NCBI GenBank assembly: GCA_036513075.1
Contig: DATBZS010000060.1
Coordinates: 1 to 21,567 of the forward strand
Direction of reading: 5' to 3'
Origin: Bog-756 sp036513075
GTDB lineage: Bacteria > Actinomycetota > Acidimicrobiia > Acidimicrobiales > RAAP-2
Length of the DNA: 21,567 nt
The stretch's first letter is position 1, and the number at the start of each line of letters is the position of its first letter. Below, one piece after another: positions 7,276 through 15,047 of the stretch. The position numbers and the translations under genes are program-made. Under the pieces are notes generated by a model. It was not told the DNA's origin. It did not search any database and was given only the letters and a program-made list of their open reading frames with translations.

Positions 7276-8994
7276 ATGAGCGACACCACACCAGTAGGCG
7301 ACCCCGCCGACCAGCCCCTCACGGGCATCAAGCCCCGAAGTTTCGAGGTCACCGACGGCCCGACCCGGGCTCCGGCGCGGGCCATGCTCCGGGCCGTCGG
7401 CATGGGTGACGACGACTGGGGCAAGCCGCAGATCGGTGTGGCCTCGTCGTGGAACGAGGTCACACCCTGCAACCTGCCGCTGGCCCGGCTGGCTCAGCAG
7501 GCCAAGCACGGTGTGCGCGAAGCCGGCGGCTTCCCGTTCGAGTTCGTGACCATCGCGGTGTCCGACGGGATCTCGATGGGACACGAGGGGATGCGGGCCT
7601 CGCTGGTGAGCCGCGAGGTGATCGCCGACTCGGTGGAGACGGTGATGCACGCCGAGCGCTTCGACGGCATGGTCACACTGGCCGGGTGCGACAAGTCGCT
7701 GCCTGGCATGCTGATGGCCGCCGCCCGGCTCAACCTGCCGAGCGTCTTCCTCTACGGCGGGTCGATACTGCCTGGCCGGGTCCGCGACCGGGCCATCGAC
7801 ATCACCTCGGTGTTCGAGGCGGTCGGCGCCCACGCGGTCGACGCCCTCACCGACGAGGAGCTCTCGCTCATCGAGCACAATGCCTGCCCGACCGAGGGGT
7901 CGTGCGCGGGGATGTTCACCGCCAACACCATGGCGTCGGTGGCCGAGGCCCTCGGCATGTCCCTTCCCGGCAGCTCGTCGGCCCCGGCCGTCGACCGTCG
8001 ACGTGATGACCTGGCCATCGCGTCAGGCCGGGCCGTGGTCGAAATACTGCGGGCCGGCATCCGCCCCCGGCAGATCATGACCAAAGAGGCGTTTGAGAAC
8101 GCCATCAGCGTGGTCATGGCGCTGGGCGGCTCCACCAACGCCGTACTCCACCTCCTGGCCATCGCCAACGAGGCCCGGGTCGACCTCACGCTGGACGACT
8201 TCAACACGGTGGCGGCCCGGGTGCCCCACCTGGCCGACACCAAGCCGCATGGCAAGTACCACATGTCCGATCTGGACCGGATCGGGGGCGTGCCGGTCGT
8301 CCTCGCCCATCTCCTCGAGGCCGGCCTGTTGCACGGCGACTGCATGACCGTCACCGGACGGACCATGGCCGACAACCTGGCCGCCCTCGACCCCCCGGCG
8401 CCTGACGGTGACGTGGTCCATCCCCTCGCCGACCCGATCCACGCCCAGGGTGGCATCGCCGTCCTCACCGGGTCGCTCGCCCCCAAGGGCGCGGTGGTCA
8501 AGGTGGCGGGAATCGATGGTCTGACCTTCGACGGTACGGCTCGGGTCTTCGACGGCGAGGACAAGGCGATGGAGGCCATCCTGGCCGGCACGATCCAGCC
8601 CAACACCATGGTGGTCATCCGTTACGAGGGCCCGAAGGGCGGCCCCGGGATGCGCGAGATGCTGGCCGTCACCGGCGCCATGAAGGGTGTCGGCCGCGGG
8701 GCGGACTGTGCCCTGGTGACTGACGGGCGGTTCTCGGGCGGTACCCACGGTTTCTGCATCGGGCACGTGTCCCCCGAAGCGGTGGACGGTGGCCCGATCG
8801 CCCTGGTGGCCGACGGTGACCGGATCGTGGTGGACGTGGCCAACCACACCATTGACCTGTTGGTCGACGATGTCGAGCTCGACAGGCGGCGGGCCGACCT
8901 CAAGCACCCCGCCCCGAGGTACACCTCGGGCGTGCTGGCCAAATTCGCGCGGCTGGTGACGGGGGCCGAGCGGGGCGCCGTCACCGAGGCGTAG
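7276..8994 (+). CDS. ilvD: Dihydroxy-acid dehydratase
   Basis: A 572-residue IlvD, full length. It dehydrates 2,3-dihydroxy-isovalerate and -methylvalerate to the 2-oxoacids of valine and isoleucine synthesis. Three cysteines positioned like the family Fe-S ligands are present: Cys65 (TPCNLPLA), Cys138 (AGCDKSLPG) and Cys210 (ACPTEGSCAGMFT). The spacing of about 73 residues is typical. Other signatures are VMALGGSTNAVLH, GPKGGPGMREM and LVTDGRFSGGTHGFCIGH, with the likely catalytic Ser487. The ATG at 7276 is supported by a -10 placed for a leaderless transcript. It is not joined to ilvBNC: a PNPOx-like gene and the attenuator lie between. Confidence 0.97.
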   Translation: MSDTTPVGDPADQPLTGIKPRSFEVTDGPTRAPARAMLRAVGMGDDDWGKPQIGVASSWNEVTPCNLPLARLAQQAKHGVREAGGFPFEFVTIAVSDGISMGHEGMRASLVSREVIADSVETVMHAERFDGMVTLAGCDKSLPGMLMAAARLNLPSVFLYGGSILPGRVRDRAIDITSVFEAVGAHAVDALTDEELSLIEHNACPTEGSCAGMFTANTMASVAEALGMSLPGSSSAPAVDRRRDDLAIASGRAVVEILRAGIRPRQIMTKEAFENAISVVMALGGSTNAVLHLLAIANEARVDLTLDDFNTVAARVPHLADTKPHGKYHMSDLDRIGGVPVVLAHLLEAGLLHGDCMTVTGRTMADNLAALDPPAPDGDVVHPLADPIHAQGGIAVLTGSLAPKGAVVKVAGIDGLTFDGTARVFDGEDKAMEAILAGTIQPNTMVVIRYEGPKGGPGMREMLAVTGAMKGVGRGADCALVTDGRFSGGTHGFCIGHVSPEAVDGGPIALVADGDRIVVDVANHTIDLLVDDVELDRRRADLKHPAPRYTSGVLAKFARLVTGAERGAVTEA

Positions 8995-9013
8995 GTGTCC
9001 GGACTGCCAACCG

Positions 9014-9466
9014 ATGGCCACGTGGGCGACCTTCCGACAGGGTGACCCCGACCTCGCCGCACTGGCCGAAGCCAGGATGGCGGAGGACGGGCTGGTGCTG
9101 GTGGGCACGCTGCGGGCCAACGGATGGCCCCGGATCAGCCCGGTCGAGCCATTGATTGTCGGCGACGAGCTCTATCTCGGGATGATGTGGCGCTCACGTA
9201 AGGCGATGGACCTGCTCGCCGACTCCCGCTGCGTGGTGCACACCACCGTGACGGACAAGGGGGGAACCAAAGGCGACGTGAAGGTCTACGGGCGGGTGCG
9301 GGACGTGGTCGACCCCGACGTAAGGGAGCGGTACGGCGTCGCGCTCGAAGCCGCGATCGGCTGGCGGCCGGACGGTGACTTCCATCTGTTCGCCGTCGAC
9401 GTCGTCGAGGTCGGTTTCTTCAGGGTCGTCGACGGCGGGCACGACGTTCGCACCTGGCACCCATGA
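9014..9466 (+). CDS. Pyridoxamine 5'-phosphate oxidase-like (split beta-barrel) protein
   Basis: A 150-residue protein of the PNPOx-like flavin/F420-binding split-barrel superfamily. It has the usual layout: an N-terminal helix (DLAALAEARMAEDG), strands LVLVGTLRANGWPRISPVEPL and ELYLGMMWRSRKAMDLLADS, then CVVHTTVT and a C-terminal FHLFAVDVVEVGFFRV. In actinobacteria many of these bind F420 or haem; the cofactor and substrate cannot be assigned here. It starts 19 nt after ilvD with no separate -10, so it is probably co-transcribed. No link to branched-chain synthesis is known. Confidence 0.8.
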   Translation: MATWATFRQGDPDLAALAEARMAEDGLVLVGTLRANGWPRISPVEPLIVGDELYLGMMWRSRKAMDLLADSRCVVHTTVTDKGGTKGDVKVYGRVRDVVDPDVRERYGVALEAAIGWRPDGDFHLFAVDVVEVGFFRVVDGGHDVRTWHP

Positions 9467-9524
9467 TCCGCCCGGGGACCTTTCGGCCCGGAACCCGTGG
9501 GCCCGACCGGCACCGGCCGACCAC

Positions 9525-9553
9525 TTGTCGAACGCTCCCGGGCGTGTAAGAAT
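9525..9553 (+). promoter_or_regulatory. Promoter of the ilvBNC leader
   Basis: TTGTCG (9525-9530) and TAAGAAT (9547-9553) are 16 bp apart. The leader ATG is only 9 nt after the -10, so the leader peptide mRNA would be leaderless or nearly so. Confidence 0.55.
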
Positions 9554-9562
9554 GTCCGCACT

Positions 9563-9610
9563 ATGCGTACCACCATCCCGACCCCACGCACCCTGGTACT
9601 CGTTTCGTAG
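9563..9610 (+). CDS. ilv leader peptide (15 residues)
   Basis: The short frame encodes MRTTIPTPRTLVLVS and a TAG stop. Five of 15 residues are branched-chain (I, L, V, L, V), four of them in a run just before the end, which is the signature of an attenuator peptide. Low charged branched-chain tRNA would stall ribosomes on the CTG GTA CTC GTT codons. It lies upstream of a terminator hairpin and of ilvB, as in other actinobacterial ilvB leaders. Part of the frame (9567-9572 with 9594-9599) can also pair with itself. Confidence 0.8.
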   Translation: MRTTIPTPRTLVLVS

Positions 9611-9640
9611 CGCACGCGACGTTTCTTCGCCGTGTGCGCT
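9609..9640 (+). promoter_or_regulatory. Attenuator stem-loop overlapping the leader stop codon
   Basis: AGCGCACGCG (9609-9618) pairs with CGTGTGCGCT (9631-9640), ten pairs with one G-U, around a 12-nt loop. A ribosome at the leader stop codon would cover the 5' arm, so folding here should depend on translation. It ends 3 nt before the terminator stem. Confidence 0.6.
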
Positions 9641-9643
9641 TTC

Positions 9644-9669
9644 CGACCTCCCAGATGGGAGGTCGTTTT
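9644..9669 (+). terminator. ilvBNC attenuator terminator
   Basis: CGACCTCCC (9644-9652) pairs perfectly with GGGAGGTCG (9657-9665) around an AGAT loop, followed by TTTT (9666-9669). It is a classical intrinsic terminator placed between the leader peptide and ilvB, about 90 nt before the ilvB start. I could not find by eye a clear antiterminator competing for the same bases. Confidence 0.8.
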
Positions 9670-9760
9670 CATGTCCGCCCACGGTTCCGACCCAGGTGGA
9701 CCCCACCGTCCACCACCGTCCACCCGTCATCACCGACCATCGCCGAAAAGGGAGCACCCG

Positions 9761-11584
9761 ATGGAACTCACCGGAGCACAGGCACTGATCAAGAGCCTCG
9801 AGATGCAGCACGTGGAGGTCATGTTCGGCCTTCCCGGCGGCGCCATCCTGCCCGTCTACGACCCGATCCTCGATTCGTCGATACGCCACATCCTGGTCCG
9901 CCACGAACAGGGTGCTGGACACATGGCCCAAGGCTACGCCCAGGTCACCGGCCGTCCCGGCGTGGCCATGGTCACGTCCGGACCCGGTGCCACCAACGCG
10001 GTCACCCCGTTGGCCGACGCGTACATGGACTCGACACCGCTGGTCGTGGTGTCCGGCCAGGTGGCAACGTCTGCCATCGGCACCGACGCCTTCCAGGAGA
10101 GCGATATCACCGGCATCACCATGGGGATCACCAAGCACAACTGGCTGATCACCGACGTCGATGACATCCCCCGGGTGGTGGCCGAGGCGTTCCACGTGGC
10201 CACCACCGGCCGCCCCGGCCCCGTCCTGATCGACATCCCGAAGGACATCGCCCAGTCGAACATGGAGTGGTACTGGCCGACCCCGGGCGACCTCGACCTG
10301 CCCGGCTACCACCCGGTGACCGACGGGGACCCGGCGCTGATCCGTGCGGCCGCCGAACTGTTGTTGTCCGCAGAGCGCCCAGTCATCTACGCCGGTGGCG
10401 GGATCCTCAAGGCCCGGGCGGCCGACGCCCTCCGCGAGCTGGCCGAGCGCACCGGGATCCCGGTCGTCACGACCCTGATGGCCCGGGGCTGCTTCCCCGA
10501 CTCCCATCCGCTGTGCCTCGGCATGCCGGGGATGCACGGCAACTACACGGCAGTCACCGCCATGCAGCAGTCGGATCTCCTGATCGCCCTGGGCAGCCGC
10601 TTCGACGACCGGGTGACCGGCAAGATCAGCGCCTTCGCCCCCCGGGCCAAGATCATCCACGTGGACATCGACCCGGCCGAGCTCCACAAGGTCCGGGCCG
10701 CCGACGTGGCCGTGGCCGGCGACTGCCGCCTGGTCATCGAGGAGCTGCTGCTGGCGCTCGAGTCCTTCGGCCTGAGTCACTCCGAGGCCACCCGGGGCGG
10801 CAAGGGCGGCTCGCCGTCCGACGCAGTGGCCGGCGCCCCGGCCACCGCGGGCACCCTGGCGGACCGGTTCCCCCGTGAGCGCCTGGCCCCGTGGCGGGCC
10901 CAGCTCGGTGAGTGGCAGGTGCGATTCCCACTGGTCTACGACCAACAGCCCGGCGCCGGCCCGCTCAAGCCACAGTTCGTGATCGAGCAGCTGCGTGACC
11001 ACACCCCCGAGGACACCATCGTGGCGTCGGGTGTGGGCCAGCACCAGATGTTCGCCTCGCAGTGGTGGCAGTTCGACCACCCCTACACGTGGGTCAACTC
11101 GGGTGGGCTCGGCACCATGGGGTTCGCCGTCCCGTCGGCCATCGGTGCCAAGGTGGGTCGTCCCGACAAGATGGTGTGGGCCGTCGACGGCGACGGCTGC
11201 TTCCAGATGACCGCCCAGGAGCTGGTGACGGCCAGCTCGGAGCGGATCCCGGTGAAGATCGCCATTCTCAACAACGCCTACCTCGGCATGGTCCGCCAGT
11301 GGCAGGAGATGTTCTACGAGGAGCGCTACTCCGAGGTCTACCTCTCTCCAGACCTGCCCGACTACGTCGGCTGGGCCGAGGCCATGGGTTGCGTGGGCAT
11401 CAAGGTCGAGTCGTCCGACGACGTGGCAACGGCCATCGAGAAGGCGAACTCGGTCGACGACCGACCGGTGGTCGTCGACTTCCGCACCGACGCCTTCGAG
11501 AAGGTCTTCCCGATGGTGGCGGCGGGCTCCTCCAACGACGACATCATGGTCGACCCCTCGCTGATCGGAGAGTCCCGCTCATGA
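9761..11584 (+). CDS. ilvB: Acetolactate synthase large subunit
   Basis: A 607-residue ThDP enzyme that condenses pyruvate with pyruvate or 2-oxobutyrate, the first common step of branched-chain synthesis. The catalytic glutamate is Glu49 in RHEQGAGHMAQGYA. TSGPGATN and DSTPLVVVSGQV follow. The ThDP/Mg motif begins at about residue 476 (VDGDGCFQMTAQE) and ends with ILNNAYLGMVRQWQ. A Gly/Ala-rich linker at about 345-375 is a less conserved insert. The ATG at 9761 has a GGGAG ribosome site. In-frame GTG 9632 and ATG 9671 are rejected: the first lies inside the attenuator and the second just after its T-tract. The gene overlaps ilvN by ATGA. Confidence 0.96.
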   Translation: MELTGAQALIKSLEMQHVEVMFGLPGGAILPVYDPILDSSIRHILVRHEQGAGHMAQGYAQVTGRPGVAMVTSGPGATNAVTPLADAYMDSTPLVVVSGQVATSAIGTDAFQESDITGITMGITKHNWLITDVDDIPRVVAEAFHVATTGRPGPVLIDIPKDIAQSNMEWYWPTPGDLDLPGYHPVTDGDPALIRAAAELLLSAERPVIYAGGGILKARAADALRELAERTGIPVVTTLMARGCFPDSHPLCLGMPGMHGNYTAVTAMQQSDLLIALGSRFDDRVTGKISAFAPRAKIIHVDIDPAELHKVRAADVAVAGDCRLVIEELLLALESFGLSHSEATRGGKGGSPSDAVAGAPATAGTLADRFPRERLAPWRAQLGEWQVRFPLVYDQQPGAGPLKPQFVIEQLRDHTPEDTIVASGVGQHQMFASQWWQFDHPYTWVNSGGLGTMGFAVPSAIGAKVGRPDKMVWAVDGDGCFQMTAQELVTASSERIPVKIAILNNAYLGMVRQWQEMFYEERYSEVYLSPDLPDYVGWAEAMGCVGIKVESSDDVATAIEKANSVDDRPVVVDFRTDAFEKVFPMVAAGSSNDDIMVDPSLIGESRS

Positions 11585-12141
11585 GCGTCTACGGCACCGA
11601 TAAGGACCATCACACCCTCACCGTGGTGGTGGAGAATAAGTCGGGCGTGCTCGCCCGGGTGGCCGGCCTCTTCTCCCGGCGGGGGTACAACATCTTCAGC
11701 CTGGCCGTCGCGCCGTCGGACAACCCGAGGTTCAGCCGGTTCACCATCGTGGTCGACGTGGAGTCGGCCCCGCTGGACCAGATCATGAAGCAGCTCGACA
11801 AACTGATCCCGGTGGTCTCGATCCGCGAGCTCGACCCGTCCAGCGCCCGGGAGCGGGAGCTGCTGCTGGCAACGGTCGAGGCCGGCCCCGAGTCGCGTGG
11901 CCAGGTCATCCAACTGGTGGGTGTGTTCGAGGGGAAGATCGTGGACGTCGGCCCGGAGCAGCTCACGGTGATGCTGGCCGGAGCCCCCACCAAGCTCGAC
12001 GACTTCGAGGATCTCATCCGAGGGTACGGCATCGTCGAGATGCAGCGGTCCGGTCGCGTGGCATTGCCTATGCTTGACCGGGTCGATCACCGGGGCCAAT
12101 CGGCCGCCGGTACGGCAGACACCATAGAAAAGGCAGGTTGA
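11581..12141 (+). CDS. ilvN: Acetolactate synthase small (regulatory) subunit
   Basis: A 186-residue regulatory subunit. An N-terminal ACT domain (about residues 8-80: LTVVVENKSGVLARVAGLFS, then RGYNIFSLAV) binds valine in known homologues and gives feedback inhibition. The C-terminal ALS small-subunit domain follows (SRGQVIQLVGVFEGKIVDVG). The start codon overlaps the ilvB stop as ATGA, so translation is probably coupled and gives matched subunit amounts. The last ~20 residues are a variable tail. ilvC follows after 6 nt. Confidence 0.95.
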   Translation: MSVYGTDKDHHTLTVVVENKSGVLARVAGLFSRRGYNIFSLAVAPSDNPRFSRFTIVVDVESAPLDQIMKQLDKLIPVVSIRELDPSSARERELLLATVEAGPESRGQVIQLVGVFEGKIVDVGPEQLTVMLAGAPTKLDDFEDLIRGYGIVEMQRSGRVALPMLDRVDHRGQSAAGTADTIEKAG

Positions 12142-12147
12142 ACGACG

Positions 12148-13173
12148 ATGGCCACGCTGTATTACGAGAAGGATGCCGACGCCAGTCTCATCGGGAACCG
12201 GAAGGTGGCCGTCATCGGCTACGGCTCCCAGGGGCACGCACACGCGCTCAACCTGTCCGAGTCCGGGGTGGACGTCCGGGTCGGACTGCGTGAGGGCTCG
12301 CCGTCCCGGGCGAAAGCCACCGAGGCCGGGTTGCGGGTGCTGTCGGTGGCCGATGCCGCCGCCGAGGCCGACCTGATCATGGTCCTCCTGCCCGACACCG
12401 AGCAGGCCGCTGTCTATCAGGCCGAGATCGCCCCCCACCTCACGGCCGGGGATGCCCTCTTTTTCGCCCACGGGTTCAACATCCGCTTCGAACTCATCAC
12501 TCCGCCGGCCGACGTCGACGTGGCCATGGTCGCCCCCAAGGGCCCCGGCCACCTGGTCCGGCGCACCTATACCGAGGGTGGGGGCGTGCCGTCGCTCATC
12601 GCCGTGTCCCAGGATGCCACCGGCAAGGCCCACGACCTCGCCCTCTCCTACGCCCACGGCATAGGGGGCACCCGGGCCGGCGTCCTCGACACGACGTTCG
12701 CCGAGGAGACGGAGACCGATCTGTTCGGCGAGCAGGTCGTCCTGTGTGGCGGGGTGACCGCCCTGGTGCAGGCCGGCTTCGAGACCCTGGTCGATGCCGG
12801 CTACCAGCCGGAGTCGGCGTACTTCGAGTGCCTGCACGAGCTCAAGCTCATCGTGGACCTCATGTACGAGCAGGGGATTGCCGGGATGCGCTATTCCATC
12901 TCCGACACGGCTGAGTACGGTGATCTGACCCGTGGTCCCCGAGTGATCAACCAGGCGGTCAAGGACGAGATGCGGGCCATCCTCGACGAAATCCAGGACG
13001 GGCGCTTTGCCGCCGAGTGGGTGGCCGAGAACGCCAACGGGCGCCCCAACTACCAGCGGCTCAAGCAGGCCGGCCAGGAGCACCAGATCGAAAAGGTCGG
13101 CGCCGAACTGCGGGACATGATGCCCTTCGTGACGGCCGGCAAACAGAAGGTCCAGGACATCTCCGGCGGCTGA
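12148..13173 (+). CDS. ilvC: Ketol-acid reductoisomerase
   Basis: A 341-residue class I (short) enzyme. It isomerises and reduces acetolactate or acetohydroxybutyrate. The Rossmann motif GYGSQGHAHA is at residues 24-33. The specificity loop LREGSPSRAK has an arginine and two serines, as in NADPH-using enzymes. Magnesium-site acidic residues lie in AEETETDLFGEQ and in ESAYFECLHELKLI. The ATG at 12148 follows AAGGCAGG, which overlaps the ilvN stop region. It is the last gene of the operon and is convergent with a lipoprotein gene. Confidence 0.97.
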   Translation: MATLYYEKDADASLIGNRKVAVIGYGSQGHAHALNLSESGVDVRVGLREGSPSRAKATEAGLRVLSVADAAAEADLIMVLLPDTEQAAVYQAEIAPHLTAGDALFFAHGFNIRFELITPPADVDVAMVAPKGPGHLVRRTYTEGGGVPSLIAVSQDATGKAHDLALSYAHGIGGTRAGVLDTTFAEETETDLFGEQVVLCGGVTALVQAGFETLVDAGYQPESAYFECLHELKLIVDLMYEQGIAGMRYSISDTAEYGDLTRGPRVINQAVKDEMRAILDEIQDGRFAAEWVAENANGRPNYQRLKQAGQEHQIEKVGAELRDMMPFVTAGKQKVQDISGG

Positions 13174-13210
13174 TCAGCCAACGGTTCCCAGGCTTCTTCA
13201 TGTCGTTGCG

Positions 13211-13234
13211 GCCGACAGGGCGGGTGGTGTCGGC
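13211..13234. terminator. Possible bidirectional hairpin between ilvC and the lipoprotein gene
   Basis: GCCGACA (13211-13217) pairs with TGTCGGC (13228-13234) around a 10-nt loop, in the 71-bp gap of a convergent pair. There is no T-tract. Assigned mostly from position. Confidence 0.35.
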
Positions 13235-13244
13235 GCGCCCGGCG

Positions 13245-13835
13245 TCAGGGAGCGGTCGAGGGGGCCGGACCCTGGATCGTCGTCGACGTCGCCTGGGAGG
13301 CGAAGGTCTGATAGATCAGCTGGGTCAGGGCCTCGATTTTTTCGAGTGACGCGGTCGAGATGACGGTCACCTGGGCTTCCCCAGCCAGGGTCACCAGCGA
13401 AGTGAAGGTCGGCCCGCCGGTGTCGACGTGGTAGTAGTACGCAGTGAGGCCGGTGCCCGACACGTCGGTGGTCGTCCCGTGCGTGCTGCGCACACCGGCC
13501 AGCTCAGTGGCGGCGATCGCCGAGGTCACTCCGCCCCGGAAGCTGATGATCACGTTGTCCGCCGAGGTGGCGGTGTGCTTCGCCCGATAGTTGCACGTGG
13601 TGGCGACCGAGGAGTTGACGACGCCGGGTGTGCCGACCTGCATGCCCAGGATCGACTTGACCTCCGCGACGGGGACCAGGGAACAGACCGACGTCGAGCC
13701 CGTGTGTCCGCTGGCCCCGGTGGTGGTCGACCCGCCGGCGGTCGAACTGCTCGAGCAGGCACCGAGAACCATGGGGAGTACTGCGGCCCCGGCGAGCAGC
13801 CCGATCAGGCGGCCGCGGTGGGAGGTCGTGGACAC
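13245..13835 (-). CDS. Lipoprotein, DUF3558-like
   Basis: A 196-residue predicted lipoprotein. The N-terminus has RGR, a hydrophobic stretch and the lipobox VLGAC with Cys27, followed by a Ser/Thr/Gly linker. The mature part begins TSVCSLVPVAEVKSILGMQV with a second cysteine in TTCNYRA. This resembles DUF3558-type actinobacterial lipoproteins, whose function is unknown. The GTG at 13835 is chosen rather than GTG 13850 because TATGGT lies exactly 6 nt before it and the five extra residues are not signal-like. It lies downstream of serC on the same strand but has its own -10. Confidence 0.8.
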   Translation of the reverse strand: MSTTSHRGRLIGLLAGAAVLPMVLGACSSSSTAGGSTTTGASGHTGSTSVCSLVPVAEVKSILGMQVGTPGVVNSSVATTCNYRAKHTATSADNVIISFRGGVTSAIAATELAGVRSTHGTTTDVSGTGLTAYYYHVDTGGPTFTSLVTLAGEAQVTVISTASLEKIEALTQLIYQTFASQATSTTIQGPAPSTAP

Positions 13836-13841
13836 GTGGCG

Positions 13842-13847
13842 ACCATA
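13842..13847 (-). promoter_or_regulatory. Leaderless -10 (TATGGT) for the lipoprotein gene
   Basis: TATGGT, six bases (cgccac), then GTG at 13835 on the minus strand. It lies in the 47-bp gap after serC. Confidence 0.6.
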
Positions 13848-13882
13848 CACGGGGCTTCTGGATCAGCGACCGGCGGCCCCAG

Positions 13883-15028
13883 CTACTGGGCCAGCGCGCC
13901 GACGACGTGGGTGATGCAGGCACACAGGGCGGCCACATCGTCCGGATCGATGCCCGGGAACATGGCGATGCGGAGCTGGTTGCGCCCGAGCTTGCGGTAA
14001 GGCTCGGTGTCGACCACCCCGTTGGCCCGCAAGACCTTGGCCACCACCGCGGCGTCGATCGAGTCGTCGAAGTCGATGGTTCCGATGACGCGGCTCCGGT
14101 CCTGGTTCCGGGTCACGAACGGCGTGGCGAAATCGGCGTTGTCGGCCCAGGTGTAGAGGATCTCGGCAGAGCGCTCACTCCGTCCCGCCGAGAACTCCAG
14201 ACCACCGTTGTCGTTGAACCACTGCACCTGGTGGTCGAACAGGAAGATGGTGGCCAGAGCCGGCGTGTTGTAGGTCTGGTCGAGCTTCGAGTTGTCGAGG
14301 GCGATGGTCAGGTCCATGGAGGCCGGCACCCACCGGCCGGTGGCGGCGACGGAGGCGATGCGCTCCTGAGCGGCGGGGGAGAGCAGCGCCACCCACAGGC
14401 CGCCGTCGGAGCCGAAGCACTTTTGCGGGGCGAAGTAGTAGGCGTCGAACTCGGCCGGGTCGACCCTCAGCCCGCCGGCACCGGAGGTGGCGTCGACGGC
14501 CACCAGGCCGCCACCGTCGGCAGGTAGGGGGACACCCTTGGGCCGGAGGATGGGCATCATGACGCCGGTGGAGGTTTCGTTGTGGGTCAGGGCGTAGAGG
14601 TCGACGTCGTCCCGGGCGACCGGTAGTGGGTGGGTGCCGACCTCGGAGCTGATGACCTCGGGCTCGCCGAGATGGGGTGCGGCGTTGGCGGCCGCGGCGA
14701 ACTTGGACGAGAACTCGCCGAAAGTGAGGTGTTGGCTCTTCGTCTCGATCAGGCCGAAGGTGGCGGCGTCCCAGAAGCAGGTCGTCCCGCCGTTGCCGAG
14801 CACCACCTGGTACCCCTCGGGAAGGGAGAACAGCGAGGTCAGTCCGGCCCGCAGGCTGCCCACTACCGACTTGACCGTCTTCTGGCGATGACTGGTACCG
14901 AGGTAGGTCCCCGAGGCGGCGGATAGGGCGGCCACGGCCTCCGGACGTACCTTGGAGGGACCCGCTCCGAAGCGCCCGTCGTTGGGCAGAAGGTTGGCGG
15001 GAATGCGGATGTCAGGGGTGTCGGTCAC
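13883..15028 (-). CDS. serC: Phosphoserine aminotransferase (actinobacterial type)
   Basis: A class V PLP enzyme converting 3-phosphohydroxypyruvate to phosphoserine, the step after SerA. The protein opens with IPANLLPNDGRFGAGPSKVRPE, typical of actinobacterial SerC. The PLP lysine is in YYFAPQKCFGSDGG, about residue 203. Other signatures are LGNGGTTCFWD and THNETSTGVM. The start is uncertain: GTG 15028 gives 381 residues (used here), while ATG 15040 and ATG 15049 add a few. GTG 15028 leaves a 19-bp gap to the divergent aminotransferase start, whereas 15049 would overlap it. The frame upstream to 15172 is a shadow. Confidence 0.93.
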   Translation of the reverse strand: MTDTPDIRIPANLLPNDGRFGAGPSKVRPEAVAALSAASGTYLGTSHRQKTVKSVVGSLRAGLTSLFSLPEGYQVVLGNGGTTCFWDAATFGLIETKSQHLTFGEFSSKFAAAANAAPHLGEPEVISSEVGTHPLPVARDDVDLYALTHNETSTGVMMPILRPKGVPLPADGGGLVAVDATSGAGGLRVDPAEFDAYYFAPQKCFGSDGGLWVALLSPAAQERIASVAATGRWVPASMDLTIALDNSKLDQTYNTPALATIFLFDHQVQWFNDNGGLEFSAGRSERSAEILYTWADNADFATPFVTRNQDRSRVIGTIDFDDSIDAAVVAKVLRANGVVDTEPYRKLGRNQLRIAMFPGIDPDDVAALCACITHVVGALAQ

Positions 15029-15047
15029 GTATGGAATCATTGCACTC
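15029..15047. promoter_or_regulatory. Compact divergent promoter between serC and the aminotransferase
   Basis: AATCATT at 15035-15041 reads AATCAT on the plus strand, 7 nt before ATG 15048. On the minus strand AATGAT ends 7 nt before GTG 15028. The two -10-like hexamers almost coincide, so both genes may be transcribed leaderless from one symmetrical site. The match to TANNNT is imperfect. Confidence 0.4.

Noticed and set aside
9632..9760. Upstream in-frame extension of ilvB (GTG 9632, ATG 9671)
   Set aside because: GTG 9632 lies within the attenuator stem, and the extra residues are Pro/His/Arg-rich with no family likeness. ATG 9761 has a ribosome site.
11362..13083. 573-codon minus-strand frame opposite ilvN and ilvC
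   Set aside because: Low-complexity shadow across two certain genes.
13169..13180. GGCTGATCAGCC palindrome at the ilvC stop codon
   Set aside because: It has no loop, so it cannot fold as a terminator. As a 12-bp DNA palindrome spanning coding sequence it may be chance.
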